In this document: piece after piece, positions 46,029 to 54,548 of the stretch
How the letters are laid out: each line of letters opens with the position of its first letter
Position numbering within the stretch: the stretch's first letter is position 1
Source of the DNA: an uncultured Clostridia bacterium
Lineage (GTDB): Bacteria > Bacillota > Clostridia > Oscillospirales > Ruminococcaceae
DNA length: 64,000 bases
NCBI GenBank assembly: GCA_947630825.1
Contig: CANRJA010000002.1
Location: forward strand, 79,518-143,517
Direction: 5' to 3'
Notes under the pieces: generated by a model
The model's database searches: none
What the model was told of the DNA's origin: nothing
The model's input: only the letters and a program-made list of their open reading frames with translations
Translations under genes and position numbers: made by a program

Positions 46029-46784
46029 TTAAGAAATACTTTCAAAATATTCAAGCGTTTTGAATTTTCTGTTTATATGATTTAAAACATATCTGTTTGT
46101 GATTATATTAAGTTCTGATATAAGCCTATCCGATGCTTTTATACTAAACAGAATATTTAGTTCAGAAAGTGAAATATGCCGCAAAGCTGAAAGCGTACTT
46201 TGATTTACAGCAATTATGTCGTAACCATCTGAGCCTGTAAAGCAATCATCGCAATAAAGCTTGCCGTTTTGAATATCAAAGTGCATTTTAGAATGAGAAT
46301 AGGCATTACATACAGAACATCCGATTAGATTGGGTATAAGTCCTATCTCTGATAACAGTCTGAATTCAAATATAGATTTAAGTAACATTATATTGTGAGT
46401 ATTTTTTTCAAGATAATAAAGAGTATTAAGAAAAAGCTTTAGAATGATTTCATATGCTTTGTCAGAATCATATGACAGTACGGTATACTTTAAAAGCTCG
46501 GCAAAATAAGATGCTAACGCCAACTTTTTTACATCAAGCCTAAGGTCATAAAAAGTGTTTTCAATTTCCGAACTGTTTAAATAATATCGTTCTCCCCTTT
46601 TTCTTACGCAAAATTTTGAATAAGAAAATAATGCCGTTGAAGCTGCATTTTTTGATGTTAATTTGCGTCCGCCTTTTACAGTAATCTCAATAATCCCGTA
46701 ATCCTTAGTGAAAACATCAATAAATTTATCATTTTCACCGTAGGCTCTCTCCCCTATTACTACTCCCATTGTTGTCAGCAGCAT
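46029..46784 (-). CDS. recO: DNA repair protein RecO
   Basis: A 251-residue protein with an N-terminal OB fold (VIGERAYGENDKFIDVFTKDYG), a helical middle and a zinc-finger-like C-x2-C...C-x2-C (CSVCNAYSHSKMHF...YCDDC) near residues 145-175. It loads RecA with RecF/RecR. ATG 46784 is chosen because GAAGGAGA stands 8 bases before it; a GTG at 46802 lies before that site. Its start lies inside the upstream YqzL-like gene. Confidence 0.92.
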   Translation of the reverse strand: MLLTTMGVVIGERAYGENDKFIDVFTKDYGIIEITVKGGRKLTSKNAASTALFSYSKFCVRKRGERYYLNSSEIENTFYDLRLDVKKLALASYFAELLKYTVLSYDSDKAYEIILKLFLNTLYYLEKNTHNIMLLKSIFEFRLLSEIGLIPNLIGCSVCNAYSHSKMHFDIQNGKLYCDDCFTGSDGYDIIAVNQSTLSALRHISLSELNILFSIKASDRLISELNIITNRYVLNHINRKFKTLEYFESIS

Positions 46785-46881
46785 TAGATTTTTCTCCTTC
46801 ACGACTTGCCTTTGCTTTATTGTAATTCAAATAATCTGAAATTTTTCCTGTTTTGCAAAATGTATCCCAAAGCTTGTCCAT
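46735..46881 (-). CDS. YqzL-like small protein
   Basis: A 48-residue reading frame found by eye. MDKLWDTFCKTGKISDYLNY matches the pattern of YqzL-family proteins (W-x2-F-x2-TG-x-I-x2-YL-x-Y), and YqzL genes lie between era and recO in Bacilli and Clostridia, exactly as here. It overlaps the recO start by 50 bp and contains the recO ribosome site in its coding sequence, so expression is probably coupled. Function unknown. The C-terminal half is Asn/Ser-rich and not conserved in my memory of the family. Confidence 0.8.
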   Translation of the reverse strand: MDKLWDTFCKTGKISDYLNYNKAKASREGEKSNAADNNGSSNRGESLR

Positions 46882-46961
46882 AATAACACCATCCAAATTT
46901 CTGTTTATACTATTATGGTTTTCAACTTTGAGATGAATATGAAAGGTAATTCATTCTAATG

Positions 46962-47867
46962 TTATTTATTGGTTAAGCCAAAGTTTCTTATTATCCCCTC
47001 TCTGTTTCTCCAGCCCTCTTTTACTTTTACCCAACATTGCAAATTAACTTTGATTTGAAAAAATTTTTCAAGCTCAACTCTTGCATCTTTTCCGATTCTT
47101 TGAAGCATTGAGCCTTTTTTACCTATTATAATTCCCTTGTGAGATTCCTTTTCACAATATATTACCGCACTTATATCTAAAACAGCTTCATTATTTCTAT
47201 TATCACGCTCAGAAACATCTTCAACGGCAACTGCAATACCATGTGGTATCTCGTCACTTAAATTAAGCAACGCCTTTTCCCGTATTATTTCTGAAATCAA
47301 AACCTTTTCCGGCTGATCGGTCAAAGCGTCGTCGGGAAAATAGTGAGACTCCTCCTGAGCATTTTTATCAATAGCTTTGAAAATCAAATCAATTCCGTCG
47401 TTTTCCAAAACGCTGATAGGAATTATCTCCTCAAAATCATAAAGCTTTGAATATTTGTCAAGTATTTCAATTAGCGCGCTTTTATTGTCTAATAAATCAA
47501 TTTTATTTACTGCCAGAATTACCTTTCTTCCTGTGCTTTTAAAGCTGTTTATAAGTTTGATTTCGTTGTCGCCAATTGGCTTTGTACAGTCTACAACAAG
47601 AATAGCTGTTTCAACGTCCTTTACAGCCTCGTTTATGTTATCCACCATATGCTCTGATAGCTTTGTTTTAGCTTTATGCATTCCTGGTGTATCAATAAAA
47701 ATATATTGGGTTTTCCCTTTTGTCACAATACCGGTTATCTTTGTTCTCGTAGTCTGAGGCTTGTTGCTTACAGCGGCGATCTTTTCTCCTACCATTTTGT
47801 TCAAAAGCGAGGATTTTCCTACATTTGCCCTTCCAACTATTGATACAAAGGCTGTTTTACTTCCCAT
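46962..47867 (-). CDS. era: GTPase Era
   Basis: A 301-residue GTPase that binds 16S rRNA and aids small-subunit assembly. G1 GRANVGKSSLL near residues 12-22, G3 DTPGMHK, G4 NKID near 125-128, and a C-terminal KH domain with GIIIGKKGSMLQRIGKDAR near 240-258. It lies directly after dgkA. Confidence 0.96.
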   Translation of the reverse strand: MGSKTAFVSIVGRANVGKSSLLNKMVGEKIAAVSNKPQTTRTKITGIVTKGKTQYIFIDTPGMHKAKTKLSEHMVDNINEAVKDVETAILVVDCTKPIGDNEIKLINSFKSTGRKVILAVNKIDLLDNKSALIEILDKYSKLYDFEEIIPISVLENDGIDLIFKAIDKNAQEESHYFPDDALTDQPEKVLISEIIREKALLNLSDEIPHGIAVAVEDVSERDNRNNEAVLDISAVIYCEKESHKGIIIGKKGSMLQRIGKDARVELEKFFQIKVNLQCWVKVKEGWRNREGIIRNFGLTNK

Positions 47868-48353
47868 TTATTGCTTCTCCTTATTACCACTTTTGCGTCT
47901 GTTTTTTTCAGGCTTAAATATAAATAATATACTTAAAACAATTGAAAGTAAAAGTATAATAAATCTTATCGATCCATACCTGAAATAATTAAATATATCA
48001 TAGAATACGTCTGTATCAGCAAAAAAAAGAACTCCAACCGCCGCTGCACAAAATGCAGAAAATAAAACCGCCCCTGCCGCCGCGTCTTTAGACATTTTTG
48101 CCTTTTGGTTGCGGGATTTTGACGCCATATCAACGGCATTTTCTATAGCTGTGTTAAATAATTCAGACACAATAACCATTGCAATTACAATAAATAAAAT
48201 TGCATATTCTATTTTAGAAAAATCATAAAATCCTGATAGCCACAGTACATAAATTGCAGCTACAAAATGAAAACGCATATTGCGCTCATTCATAATGGCT
48301 GAAATTATACCGCTAAAGGCGTACTTAAAACTATTTAAAAAATTTTTTATCAT
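47868..48353 (-). CDS. dgkA: Diacylglycerol/undecaprenol kinase family protein, C-terminally extended
   Basis: A 161-residue membrane kinase with the conserved SELFNTAIENAVDMAS near residues 64-79 and KDAAAGAVLFSAFCAA near 91-106. In Firmicutes this family phosphorylates undecaprenol. The usual length is about 120; here about 40 more residues add another hydrophobic segment (IRFIILLLSIVLSILFIF) and a basic tail. Its start overlaps the ybeY stop by one base. Confidence 0.92.
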   Translation of the reverse strand: MIKNFLNSFKYAFSGIISAIMNERNMRFHFVAAIYVLWLSGFYDFSKIEYAILFIVIAMVIVSELFNTAIENAVDMASKSRNQKAKMSKDAAAGAVLFSAFCAAAVGVLFFADTDVFYDIFNYFRYGSIRFIILLLSIVLSILFIFKPEKNRRKSGNKEKQ

Positions 48354-48847
48354 TATCCTGTTATATAAGAGCTTTGTCTTGAAATTCCAAGATTATCTAA
48401 TATTTGCTCCTCAATTTCTCGCATATTTCTTGCTTCTACTCCGCCCTGCTCGTGGTTATATCCCATAAGATGCAGCATTGAGTGTACTGTCAAAAAGCCT
48501 ATTTCACGCTCAAGAGAGTGACCGTACATTTTAGCTTGCTTTAAAGCCGTCTGAATTGATATAACAATGTCGCCAAGCATACACGCTCCTGTTTCGTTAT
48601 TATAATCGTACTCGCCGTTTTCTCCCAGAGGGAAGGATAAAACATCCGTAGGTCTGTCAACATTTCTGTATTCATAATTCAGTCTGTGTATCTCATCATC
48701 GCTTACAAATGAAACGCTCACCTCAGCATCATCTGTGAATTTTTCATGATCCAAAACGGCATTACAGCTTCTTCTGATAAGAAGCCTTATACCAACAGGT
48801 ATTTTAACGTCATTTTGCTTGTTTACTATTAATACCTTTGTTTTTCC
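48353..48847 (-). CDS. ybeY: rRNA maturation RNase YbeY
   Basis: A 164-residue metal-dependent endoribonuclease for 16S rRNA 3' processing. The zinc motif H-x3-H-x5-H is seen as HSMLHLMGYNH near residues 123-133, with Asn where most relatives have Asp in GYDH. ATG 48847 is preferred over upstream in-frame codons because GAAAGGA stands before it. It overlaps the 3' end of phoH by 38 bp. Confidence 0.93.
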   Translation of the reverse strand, partial: GKTKVLIVNKQNDVKIPVGIRLLIRRSCNAVLDHEKFTDDAEVSVSFVSDDEIHRLNYEYRNVDRPTDVLSFPLGENGEYDYNNETGACMLGDIVISIQTALKQAKMYGHSLEREIGFLTVHSMLHLMGYNHEQGGVEARNMREIEEQILDNLGISRQSSYITG

Positions 48848-49820
48848 CATTGCTTTTATATCCTTTCTTCTCATTATTAAACTTTTCATATGCCTTTATA
48901 ATATCCTGAACAAGCCTGTGTCTTACAACGTCGCTTTCATTGAAATTGTTTATAAATATATCATCAACATTTTTCAAAACTTTTGTTGCTTGAATCAATC
49001 CCGACTTACCAGATTCAGGCAAATCAATTTGAGTGATATCTCCTGTAATAACTATTTTGCTGTTAAAGCCAAGACGCGTCAAAAACATCTTCATTTGCTC
49101 AGGAGTTGTATTCTGGGCTTCATCAAGAATTATAAAGGCGTCGTCTAAAGTACGTCCTCTCATATAAGCAAGCGGAGCAACTTCTATACACCCTCGTTCC
49201 TGCTGTTTTGCAAAAGTATCAGGACCTAGCATTTCAAAAAGCGCGTCATATAGTGGTCTTAAATAAGGGTCGACCTTGTCCTGCAAATCGCCCGGAAGAA
49301 ACCCTAGCTTCTCCCCTGCTTCAACAGCCGGTCTTGTGAGAATTATTTTATTGACTTCGTGATTTCTAAAAGCCTTAACTGCCATTGCGACCGCAAGATA
49401 TGTTTTTCCTGTTCCGGCAGGACCTACTCCGATAACGATTGTATTGTCCCTGATAGCGTCAACATACTTCTTTTGTCCCAGTGTTTTCGGCTTGACAATT
49501 TTACCGCTCGTTGTAACACATATTCCGTCGTCGTTAAGTTTTGTAAGCTCTTTTTGGGCGCCTTCTTTAACAAGTGAAAAAACATATCTTATGCTTTGCT
49601 CGTTAATTTGATCTCCCTTATTGGCAAGTAAAATCAAAGACTCAATAGCCTGCTCTGCTTTCTTAACATTTTCCTCGTCGCCTGTGATTTTAATGTCCGT
49701 TCCACGACTTAAAATCACGACGTTGTACTGCTTTTGAATAAGATTGACATTCTCATCAAAGCTTCCGAAAATGTTTAAAATAGAATCCATTGACTCAACA
49801 TTTACAATTCTTTCAACCAT
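48810..49820 (-). CDS. phoH: PhoH-family ATPase
   Basis: A 336-residue protein: N-terminal KH-like region (residues 1-100), then a RecD-like P-loop ATPase with Walker A GPAGTGKTYLAVA near 131-143 and Walker B FIILDEAQNTTPEQMKMFLTRLG near 225-247. It is the YbeZ/PhoH-like partner of YbeY in RNA processing, and the gene order phoH-ybeY-dgkA-era is common in Firmicutes. It is first in this minus-strand operon. Confidence 0.94.
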   Translation of the reverse strand: MVERIVNVESMDSILNIFGSFDENVNLIQKQYNVVILSRGTDIKITGDEENVKKAEQAIESLILLANKGDQINEQSIRYVFSLVKEGAQKELTKLNDDGICVTTSGKIVKPKTLGQKKYVDAIRDNTIVIGVGPAGTGKTYLAVAMAVKAFRNHEVNKIILTRPAVEAGEKLGFLPGDLQDKVDPYLRPLYDALFEMLGPDTFAKQQERGCIEVAPLAYMRGRTLDDAFIILDEAQNTTPEQMKMFLTRLGFNSKIVITGDITQIDLPESGKSGLIQATKVLKNVDDIFINNFNESDVVRHRLVQDIIKAYEKFNNEKKGYKSNGKNKGINSKQAK

Positions 49821-49910
49821 TAATTCACCCTGCCGACATATTTTATAATTCCTAAGCGGTATATAGTGGCTTCACCGCCTGTTTTTTAGGTTTTAGTAAT
49901 GTTTAAAGTT

Positions 49911-49916
49911 ATTATA
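49911..49916 (-). promoter_or_regulatory. Extended -10 promoter candidate of the phoH operon
   Basis: On the minus strand TATAAT (49911-49916) follows TATGG, giving an extended -10; no clear -35. The 90-nt leader holds a GC-rich stretch with a short dyad (AGGCGGTGAAGCC) of unknown meaning. Confidence 0.5.
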
Positions 49917-49949
49917 CCATAATTTTTAAAAAAAATAAAGCAAATTTAT

Positions 49950-51140
49950 TTATTTTGTCAATAATTCCTTTTCAACAGCTATATTGCCGTTCAGCTTATA
50001 GTTTACTGTCATCTTAACACTCTTCTTCCCTACTTTTACTTTAATTTTTTTGTTTAATATCCTTTTGTCTTTTAAGAAGTTTCTTTCATATAGTTTTATT
50101 TTTCTTCTTAACTTAGCCTTTGCTTGTTTCTTTGTAAGTTTTACCTTTTCAAAGTAGTATTTATCGTATGTTTTTTTTGAAATACCTATAGGCAGCTTAA
50201 AACCGAGAAAAGAAAACTGTGACTTATAATTCTTCATAATATAATTGCCCGTAACCTTTGAGCCGGGACTTATAGGGATTTCTAAATCAAAAATTGTTAA
50301 GTACTTTCTGGTTTTGTCATTATCTTCTATAATCTCCTGCTCATCTATATATCTTTGCTCAAAGGTAACGCTCTCATCATAATCAGCATATATTTCACCC
50401 TTACAGTGGAAAAGCATAAGCTTGGCTTTATCCTTTTTACTTTCATCTACCGACTCCGCTCTGTATTTTCCTGCAACCAGTACATCGCCCTTTCTAACTT
50501 TATTTCCTACAACCTTCATAAGTTTTCCTATGTAGACATTAACGTCAGTTATAACACCGCTCTTGCCGGCAATTAAATTTGTAACAGGTCTTAATCTGTC
50601 CATCTCCGGCTCTTTCGTCTTTTCAAGAACATCAACAACCAGCGTTGCGCCTTGATTTCTTATAGTTATCCAAGCAAAATTATTAGAATTCAGCATCATA
50701 TAGCTTTCAGCTTTTGAAAAATCAATGTTTGGTATAAACCTGCCTACCTTTATATTCTGCTGTTTAAGCAATGCAGTTATTTCTGAATTAAGCTCATCGT
50801 TTCCCCCGCTTATTTGAATTCTCAGCACAGTATTTGAAAGTATAAATATAAAAAATATCGATGTCAGAATACCTGCTAATATCCCGTATCTGAATCTGTA
50901 TCTAAAAAGCTTTGGAATTATTCCCTTAGATTTTACAGAAACCAATTCATAATTTTGACTTTCACATATTTCTATTATCTGCTTGTGCCTAAAAAAAGAA
51001 ACTGTTATATTTATTTCTCCGCTTTTGGACGTTATCTTTTTTATCGGAATATCACGCTTTGACAGTTCATTTATTAATTTGGTGGTATTATCACTTTTTA
51101 TTTTTATATCGGTTATACCCGTTAAAAAGTTAAGCGCCAC
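49950..51140 (-). CDS. yqfD: Sporulation protein YqfD
   Basis: A 396-residue protein matching YqfD: a cytoplasmic N-terminal domain of about 85 residues, one transmembrane helix near residues 88-108 (YGILAGILTSIFFIFIL), and a long extracytoplasmic domain. The family is needed for sporulation. GTG 51140 is chosen because AGGAG stands about 8 bases before it; GTG 51149 falls on that site. It lies 18 bp after yqfC. Confidence 0.92.
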   Translation of the reverse strand: MALNFLTGITDIKIKSDNTTKLINELSKRDIPIKKITSKSGEINITVSFFRHKQIIEICESQNYELVSVKSKGIIPKLFRYRFRYGILAGILTSIFFIFILSNTVLRIQISGGNDELNSEITALLKQQNIKVGRFIPNIDFSKAESYMMLNSNNFAWITIRNQGATLVVDVLEKTKEPEMDRLRPVTNLIAGKSGVITDVNVYIGKLMKVVGNKVRKGDVLVAGKYRAESVDESKKDKAKLMLFHCKGEIYADYDESVTFEQRYIDEQEIIEDNDKTRKYLTIFDLEIPISPGSKVTGNYIMKNYKSQFSFLGFKLPIGISKKTYDKYYFEKVKLTKKQAKAKLRRKIKLYERNFLKDKRILNKKIKVKVGKKSVKMTVNYKLNGNIAVEKELLTK

Positions 51141-51158
51141 TATGTTCACTCCTAATAA

Positions 51159-51431
51159 TCATTTGACTGTTTTATTCTTTTTATCATCAATTTCTATTCT
51201 GTCAATATTACCTGTAATTTCAGCATACCCTGACGAATATGTTGTAAGTATCAGCTTATTTCCCCAAAGGCTTATCCTGCTGTCGCAGGTCTTAATTATA
51301 ATCAATGACTCGTTACACTCTAGGATTTTTTTGAAACTTTCTATTACTACTTTTTTTGTTCCGTAGATATTAATATTAGACGCAATGCCTGTAAACTCGC
51401 CTAATGATTTATTATTTATATAATTTTTCAT
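51159..51431 (-). CDS. yqfC: Sporulation protein YqfC (YabP family)
   Basis: A 90-residue protein of the YabP/YqfC family. The middle has IYGTKKVVIESFKKILECNESLIIIKT and RISLWGNKLILTTYSSGYAEITGNI. YqfC-YqfD are a standard sporulation pair, expressed in the mother cell in Bacillus. It is divergent from the ylbJ-like gene, with a 125-bp gap. Confidence 0.93.
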   Translation of the reverse strand: MKNYINNKSLGEFTGIASNINIYGTKKVVIESFKKILECNESLIIIKTCDSRISLWGNKLILTTYSSGYAEITGNIDRIEIDDKKNKTVK

Positions 51432-51556
51432 TAGTTCCCTCCGTTCTGTTGGGAGTTGTACAAAAGTATAAACTAATTAATTATATTATTATTTTGAACA
51501 ACATATACATTTATAAGCCTAAAATTGCTCTACTCCAATATATAAGGAGAAAACCT

Positions 51557-52600
51557 ATGTCAAAAATAAAAAGTTTTGTGATATATATTCTTATTTTAAC
51601 TTTCGGATTTTTATTAATTGTAAAATCAAGCGAAGTATCACAGGAAATTGTAACTGCTGTAAACAGATGCCTTTTTGTAATTATCCCATCGCTTTTTTCA
51701 TTTATGGTTTTTTCAGATTTAGTTTTAAAATCAGAGTGCTATAAAATTATCAGCAAGCCGTTTGCCCTCATATCAAAATACATATTTAAAATGGACAGCG
51801 ACCTGTTTTTCGTTTTTATTCTGGGCAATATATGCGGATATCCGATTGGATTTAAGCTTCTTAACAGTTTATACAGTCAAGGTAAAATCAGCAAATTCAC
51901 CGCAGAACAAATGTCCTGCTATTGTTATGCGTCGGGACCTTCTTTTGTTGTGGGGTTAGTCGGAGTAACAATGTTTTCTTCGGCAACAATAGGGTTTGTA
52001 ATATTTTTTGCAAATTTTCTGACAAACTGTGTTATTGCAATAGTTTTAAACCACGCTGTGGAAATGCCTAAAATCAAAGATGTATCGCCTATAAAAGCGA
52101 AAGTCTCAATAGTAGACTCTGTTCAAAGTGCGTCTAAAAGTATGCTGATGATCTGCTCAATGATACTTTTGTTTGCTTCAATTATAGGAATACTAAAAGG
52201 ATTAAACATTTTTAAATTAATAAAGTTTGATATTCTCCCATTATTAGAAATTACTAATGTTGTTGATATGTATGCCAGTACCGATATCATTCCTATAATT
52301 TCAGCCTTTATTTCATTCGGCGGAGTATGCATATTATTTCAACTTAAATCACTATCAATGGGTGTACCGCTTAAATATCTTATACTATCAAGGATTCCTG
52401 CTGTATTTCTCTCGGCTGCCTTTACCAGAATAATAACATCAATATTTAATATAAATTATCAGGCAAGTTCAGTTCAAACATACATAAGCGGTAAAGCTAT
52501 AGGCTTTACAAGCGCTAAGAGTTGTCTTCCGGCTATACTTATGGTTATAATGATGTTTATACTTATCTTTACAAAAGAAAAGAACCCACTTAAAAAGTAG
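51557..52600 (+). CDS. YlbJ-like sporulation integral membrane protein
   Basis: A 347-residue polytopic membrane protein with about eight hydrophobic segments and the Gate-domain motifs FVIIPSLFSFMVFSDLVL near 40-57, GNICGYPIGFKLLNSLY near 94-110 and YASGPSFVVGLVG near 126-138. This fits YlbJ-type proteins needed for sporulation. It starts at ATG 51557 behind AAGGAGA. A stem AGAACCCACTT/AAGTAGGTTCT overlaps its stop but lacks a T-run. Confidence 0.87.
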   Translation: MSKIKSFVIYILILTFGFLLIVKSSEVSQEIVTAVNRCLFVIIPSLFSFMVFSDLVLKSECYKIISKPFALISKYIFKMDSDLFFVFILGNICGYPIGFKLLNSLYSQGKISKFTAEQMSCYCYASGPSFVVGLVGVTMFSSATIGFVIFFANFLTNCVIAIVLNHAVEMPKIKDVSPIKAKVSIVDSVQSASKSMLMICSMILLFASIIGILKGLNIFKLIKFDILPLLEITNVVDMYASTDIIPIISAFISFGGVCILFQLKSLSMGVPLKYLILSRIPAVFLSAAFTRIITSIFNINYQASSVQTYISGKAIGFTSAKSCLPAILMVIMMFILIFTKEKNPLKK

Positions 52601-52604
52601 GTTC

Positions 52605-52685
52605 TATGTTCCTGCCGATTTGGATACAACCTCTTTTCGCTACCATACCGGCGGCGAAAATTTTTTTGTTTGCTTTCTTTGATAA
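52605..52685 (+). repeat. Degenerate direct repeat, copy 1 (left border of accessory segment)
   Basis: TATGTTCCTGCCGATTTGG and the following bases match copy 3 at 54307-54391, including the CTACCA-A-CGGCGG-GA and GTTTGCT-TTT-GATAA portions, at roughly three quarters identity by eye. Confidence 0.7.
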
Positions 52686-52711
52686 GTTTGAAATTAACGA
52701 CCTAAAAATCG

Positions 52712-53395
52712 TCAAATTTTTAGTGTTTTCAGATAAGCTTTCTGCTCAGTTGATATCCTATTGCTCTCCACACTTTTCTGAATCGTTTTATTATGTGTCC
52801 AGTCATTGAGCTTCTTTCCTTCTAGATACGGAAGTATGGAAGCATACTGTTTTGCCAGTGCCGTTGCAAAATACCATGCGACCATCATATTGATATAGTA
52901 TTCATCCGATCTGACCGCCGCTACCATGTCCGCATATTTGGAATGAAACCTCTCGCCCAGGAAATGCTCCATAAGCATACCGATTGCAAATCGGACGGTA
53001 TAAACCTTATCCGATCTGATCCATGTATAGATATACGGAAGCAGTTTCTCCGGCTCTTTTTTGAAAGCCTTTGGCGAAAGCTGATCACATGTAGCCCAGT
53101 TATCAATAAACGGAAGAAACGCTTCAACTTCTGCAATGCATTTATAAAAATCTTTCTCCAATGATATCACAAATGCATGCAGCTGATTTTCATCGAAGTA
53201 TTGGTGCGGAAGGCACTCCAAAAATAAGACTGTGTCCTCGTCTTTGAATAGCCTCTTTGCAAAGGAACGAAGCTCCGGTGTTCTGACACCGATAATTCTT
53301 TTCGCTTCTACCGTCGGGATTAACTTAGCCTGAAAGGACGCATATTTCTTATCCTGCAAGCGGAATAATTCCGCCGCTATTTCATCTCTATTCAT
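52712..53395 (-). CDS. AlkD-like DNA alkylation repair protein
   Basis: A 227-residue HEAT-repeat protein of the AlkD-like glycosylase group. GVRTPELRSFAKRL near residues 37-50, IDNWATCDQLSPKAF near 98-112 and the C-terminal DWTHNKTIQKSVES are family hallmarks. AlkD removes bulky alkylated bases without base flipping. Codon use is visibly richer in G+C than that of its neighbours, and the gene lies between two copies of a direct repeat, so transfer is suspected. Confidence 0.87.
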   Translation of the reverse strand: MNRDEIAAELFRLQDKKYASFQAKLIPTVEAKRIIGVRTPELRSFAKRLFKDEDTVLFLECLPHQYFDENQLHAFVISLEKDFYKCIAEVEAFLPFIDNWATCDQLSPKAFKKEPEKLLPYIYTWIRSDKVYTVRFAIGMLMEHFLGERFHSKYADMVAAVRSDEYYINMMVAWYFATALAKQYASILPYLEGKKLNDWTHNKTIQKSVESNRISTEQKAYLKTLKI

Positions 53396-53497
53396 CTATG
53401 ATTTCCTCCGTAAAATCCTGATTTTTCTCTCGCAGCCTTGCTCAAAGTATAACTAATACCGCAAAGGCACATTTTTTCAATTATTATTCTTCCTTGC

Positions 53498-53553
53498 ATC
53501 AAACTATTCAATATCATATCTATGTTGTTTGCGATTTTGATACAAACAAAAAA
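53498..53553 (+). repeat. Degenerate direct repeat, copy 2
   Basis: ATCAAACT, then TATCTATGTT and GATACAAACAAAA, aligned with 54284-54338. It separates the AlkD-like and GNAT genes and lies in the leader of the former. Confidence 0.65.
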
Positions 53554-53592
53554 ACGTAACTTCTCCACTGCCTAATCGGTATTACAGTAAAT

Positions 53593-54228
53593 TCATGATA
53601 ATTTTTTTCTCATAATAACGGTTTTTCCGTGCCGATCAATTTCTTTAAAACCAAAATTACCGTACATTTCAATCGGTCCGGTAAAATCAAGCGTCGAATA
53701 CTTTTCCGTGATCTGCGGGTACACTTCGACAAATTCATAACCGTCATTTTCAGCATCGTCGCAGACCCGGTGCATAAGTGCCTTTGCAATGCCTTTTCCA
53801 CGATATTTCGGAGCAATTTCAAAGCATACCAGGGATTTTATTTTCCCGTGCTCGCCATTTGAAATATAGTAGTCCTCATCACGTTTCTTATAGGGAATAA
53901 ACGAACCTGCGCGAACATAATTCTGCCTGTCGTTTGCATTGCACCAACCTATGGCAATTCCGTCCACATAGGCAAGATAGCCCTGCATAATACACTTTTC
54001 AATGAGTTCTTTTGCAGATTCCTTTAACGCAAGAGTAAGACCTTCAAGTCCTCCGCCAAGCATCTCTGACCGCTTTCCTATGCCGTCGCGGACCCCCTCG
54101 GCCGTCAGATAAAATGCGTTGCAGTAACAAGGCGCAAAAGGTGAACCGTCTGAAAAAGCCCTGTTGTCAAAGAAATCAAAAAAGTCCGCCGCGTTTGCTT
54201 TTGTGAGTTTTTCAATAGTAATATTCAT
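53593..54228 (-). CDS. GNAT-family acetyltransferase
   Basis: A 211-residue acetyltransferase. The N-terminal part has FFDFFDNRAFSDGSPFAPCYCNAFYL, then VDGIAIGWCNANDR, and the acetyl-CoA loop YRGKGIAKALMHRVCDDA near residues 149-166. It is not related in detail to the GNAT at 3.6 kb. Like the AlkD-like gene, it is bounded by repeat copies and has more G+C-rich codons than the surrounding genes. Confidence 0.85.
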   Translation of the reverse strand: MNITIEKLTKANAADFFDFFDNRAFSDGSPFAPCYCNAFYLTAEGVRDGIGKRSEMLGGGLEGLTLALKESAKELIEKCIMQGYLAYVDGIAIGWCNANDRQNYVRAGSFIPYKKRDEDYYISNGEHGKIKSLVCFEIAPKYRGKGIAKALMHRVCDDAENDGYEFVEVYPQITEKYSTLDFTGPIEMYGNFGFKEIDRHGKTVIMRKKLS

Positions 54229-54283
54229 TTTTTCTTTTCTCCTTTATAAAGGTACTTATTGTTAAATTATTTCTCGGTTTTCT

Positions 54284-54391
54284 ATCAAACTCTGCAAGAT
54301 TATATCTATGTTCCTGCTGATTTGGATACAAACAAAATCCCTATCTACCACATCGGCGGTGAGTAGTTTTCTGTTTTGCTCATTTCGATAA
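54284..54391 (+). repeat. Degenerate direct repeat, copy 3 (right border of accessory segment)
   Basis: The longest copy. Its left part (54284-54338) matches copy 2 and its right part (54307-54391) matches copy 1. All three copies share TATGTT...GATTT-GATACAA. It lies in the leader of the minus-strand GNAT gene. Confidence 0.7.
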
Positions 54392-54480
54392 ACGGGAATT
54401 TAACAAATAAACTGTTCAAACAACTTGGTTACTGTTTCAATACCAAAAGAAATTATATCATCAAATTTGTGTGTCAGAAG

Positions 54481-54524
54481 AATAAAGTGTGCAAGCTATT
54501 TTTCTAACTTACACACTTTATTTT
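54481..54524. terminator. Terminator after tsf (bidirectional in form)
   Basis: AATAAAGTGTG-AAG and CTT-CACACTTTATT form a long stem with a T-rich loop, just past the tsf stop on the minus strand. Confidence 0.75.
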
Positions 54525-54548
54525 GTAATCTCGCATATAAATATGATT

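Noticed and set aside
52581..52605. Intrinsic terminator of the ylbJ-like gene
   Set aside because: The stem AGAACCCACTT/AAGTAGGTTCT overlaps the stop codon, but no T-run follows, so it is not called as a terminator.
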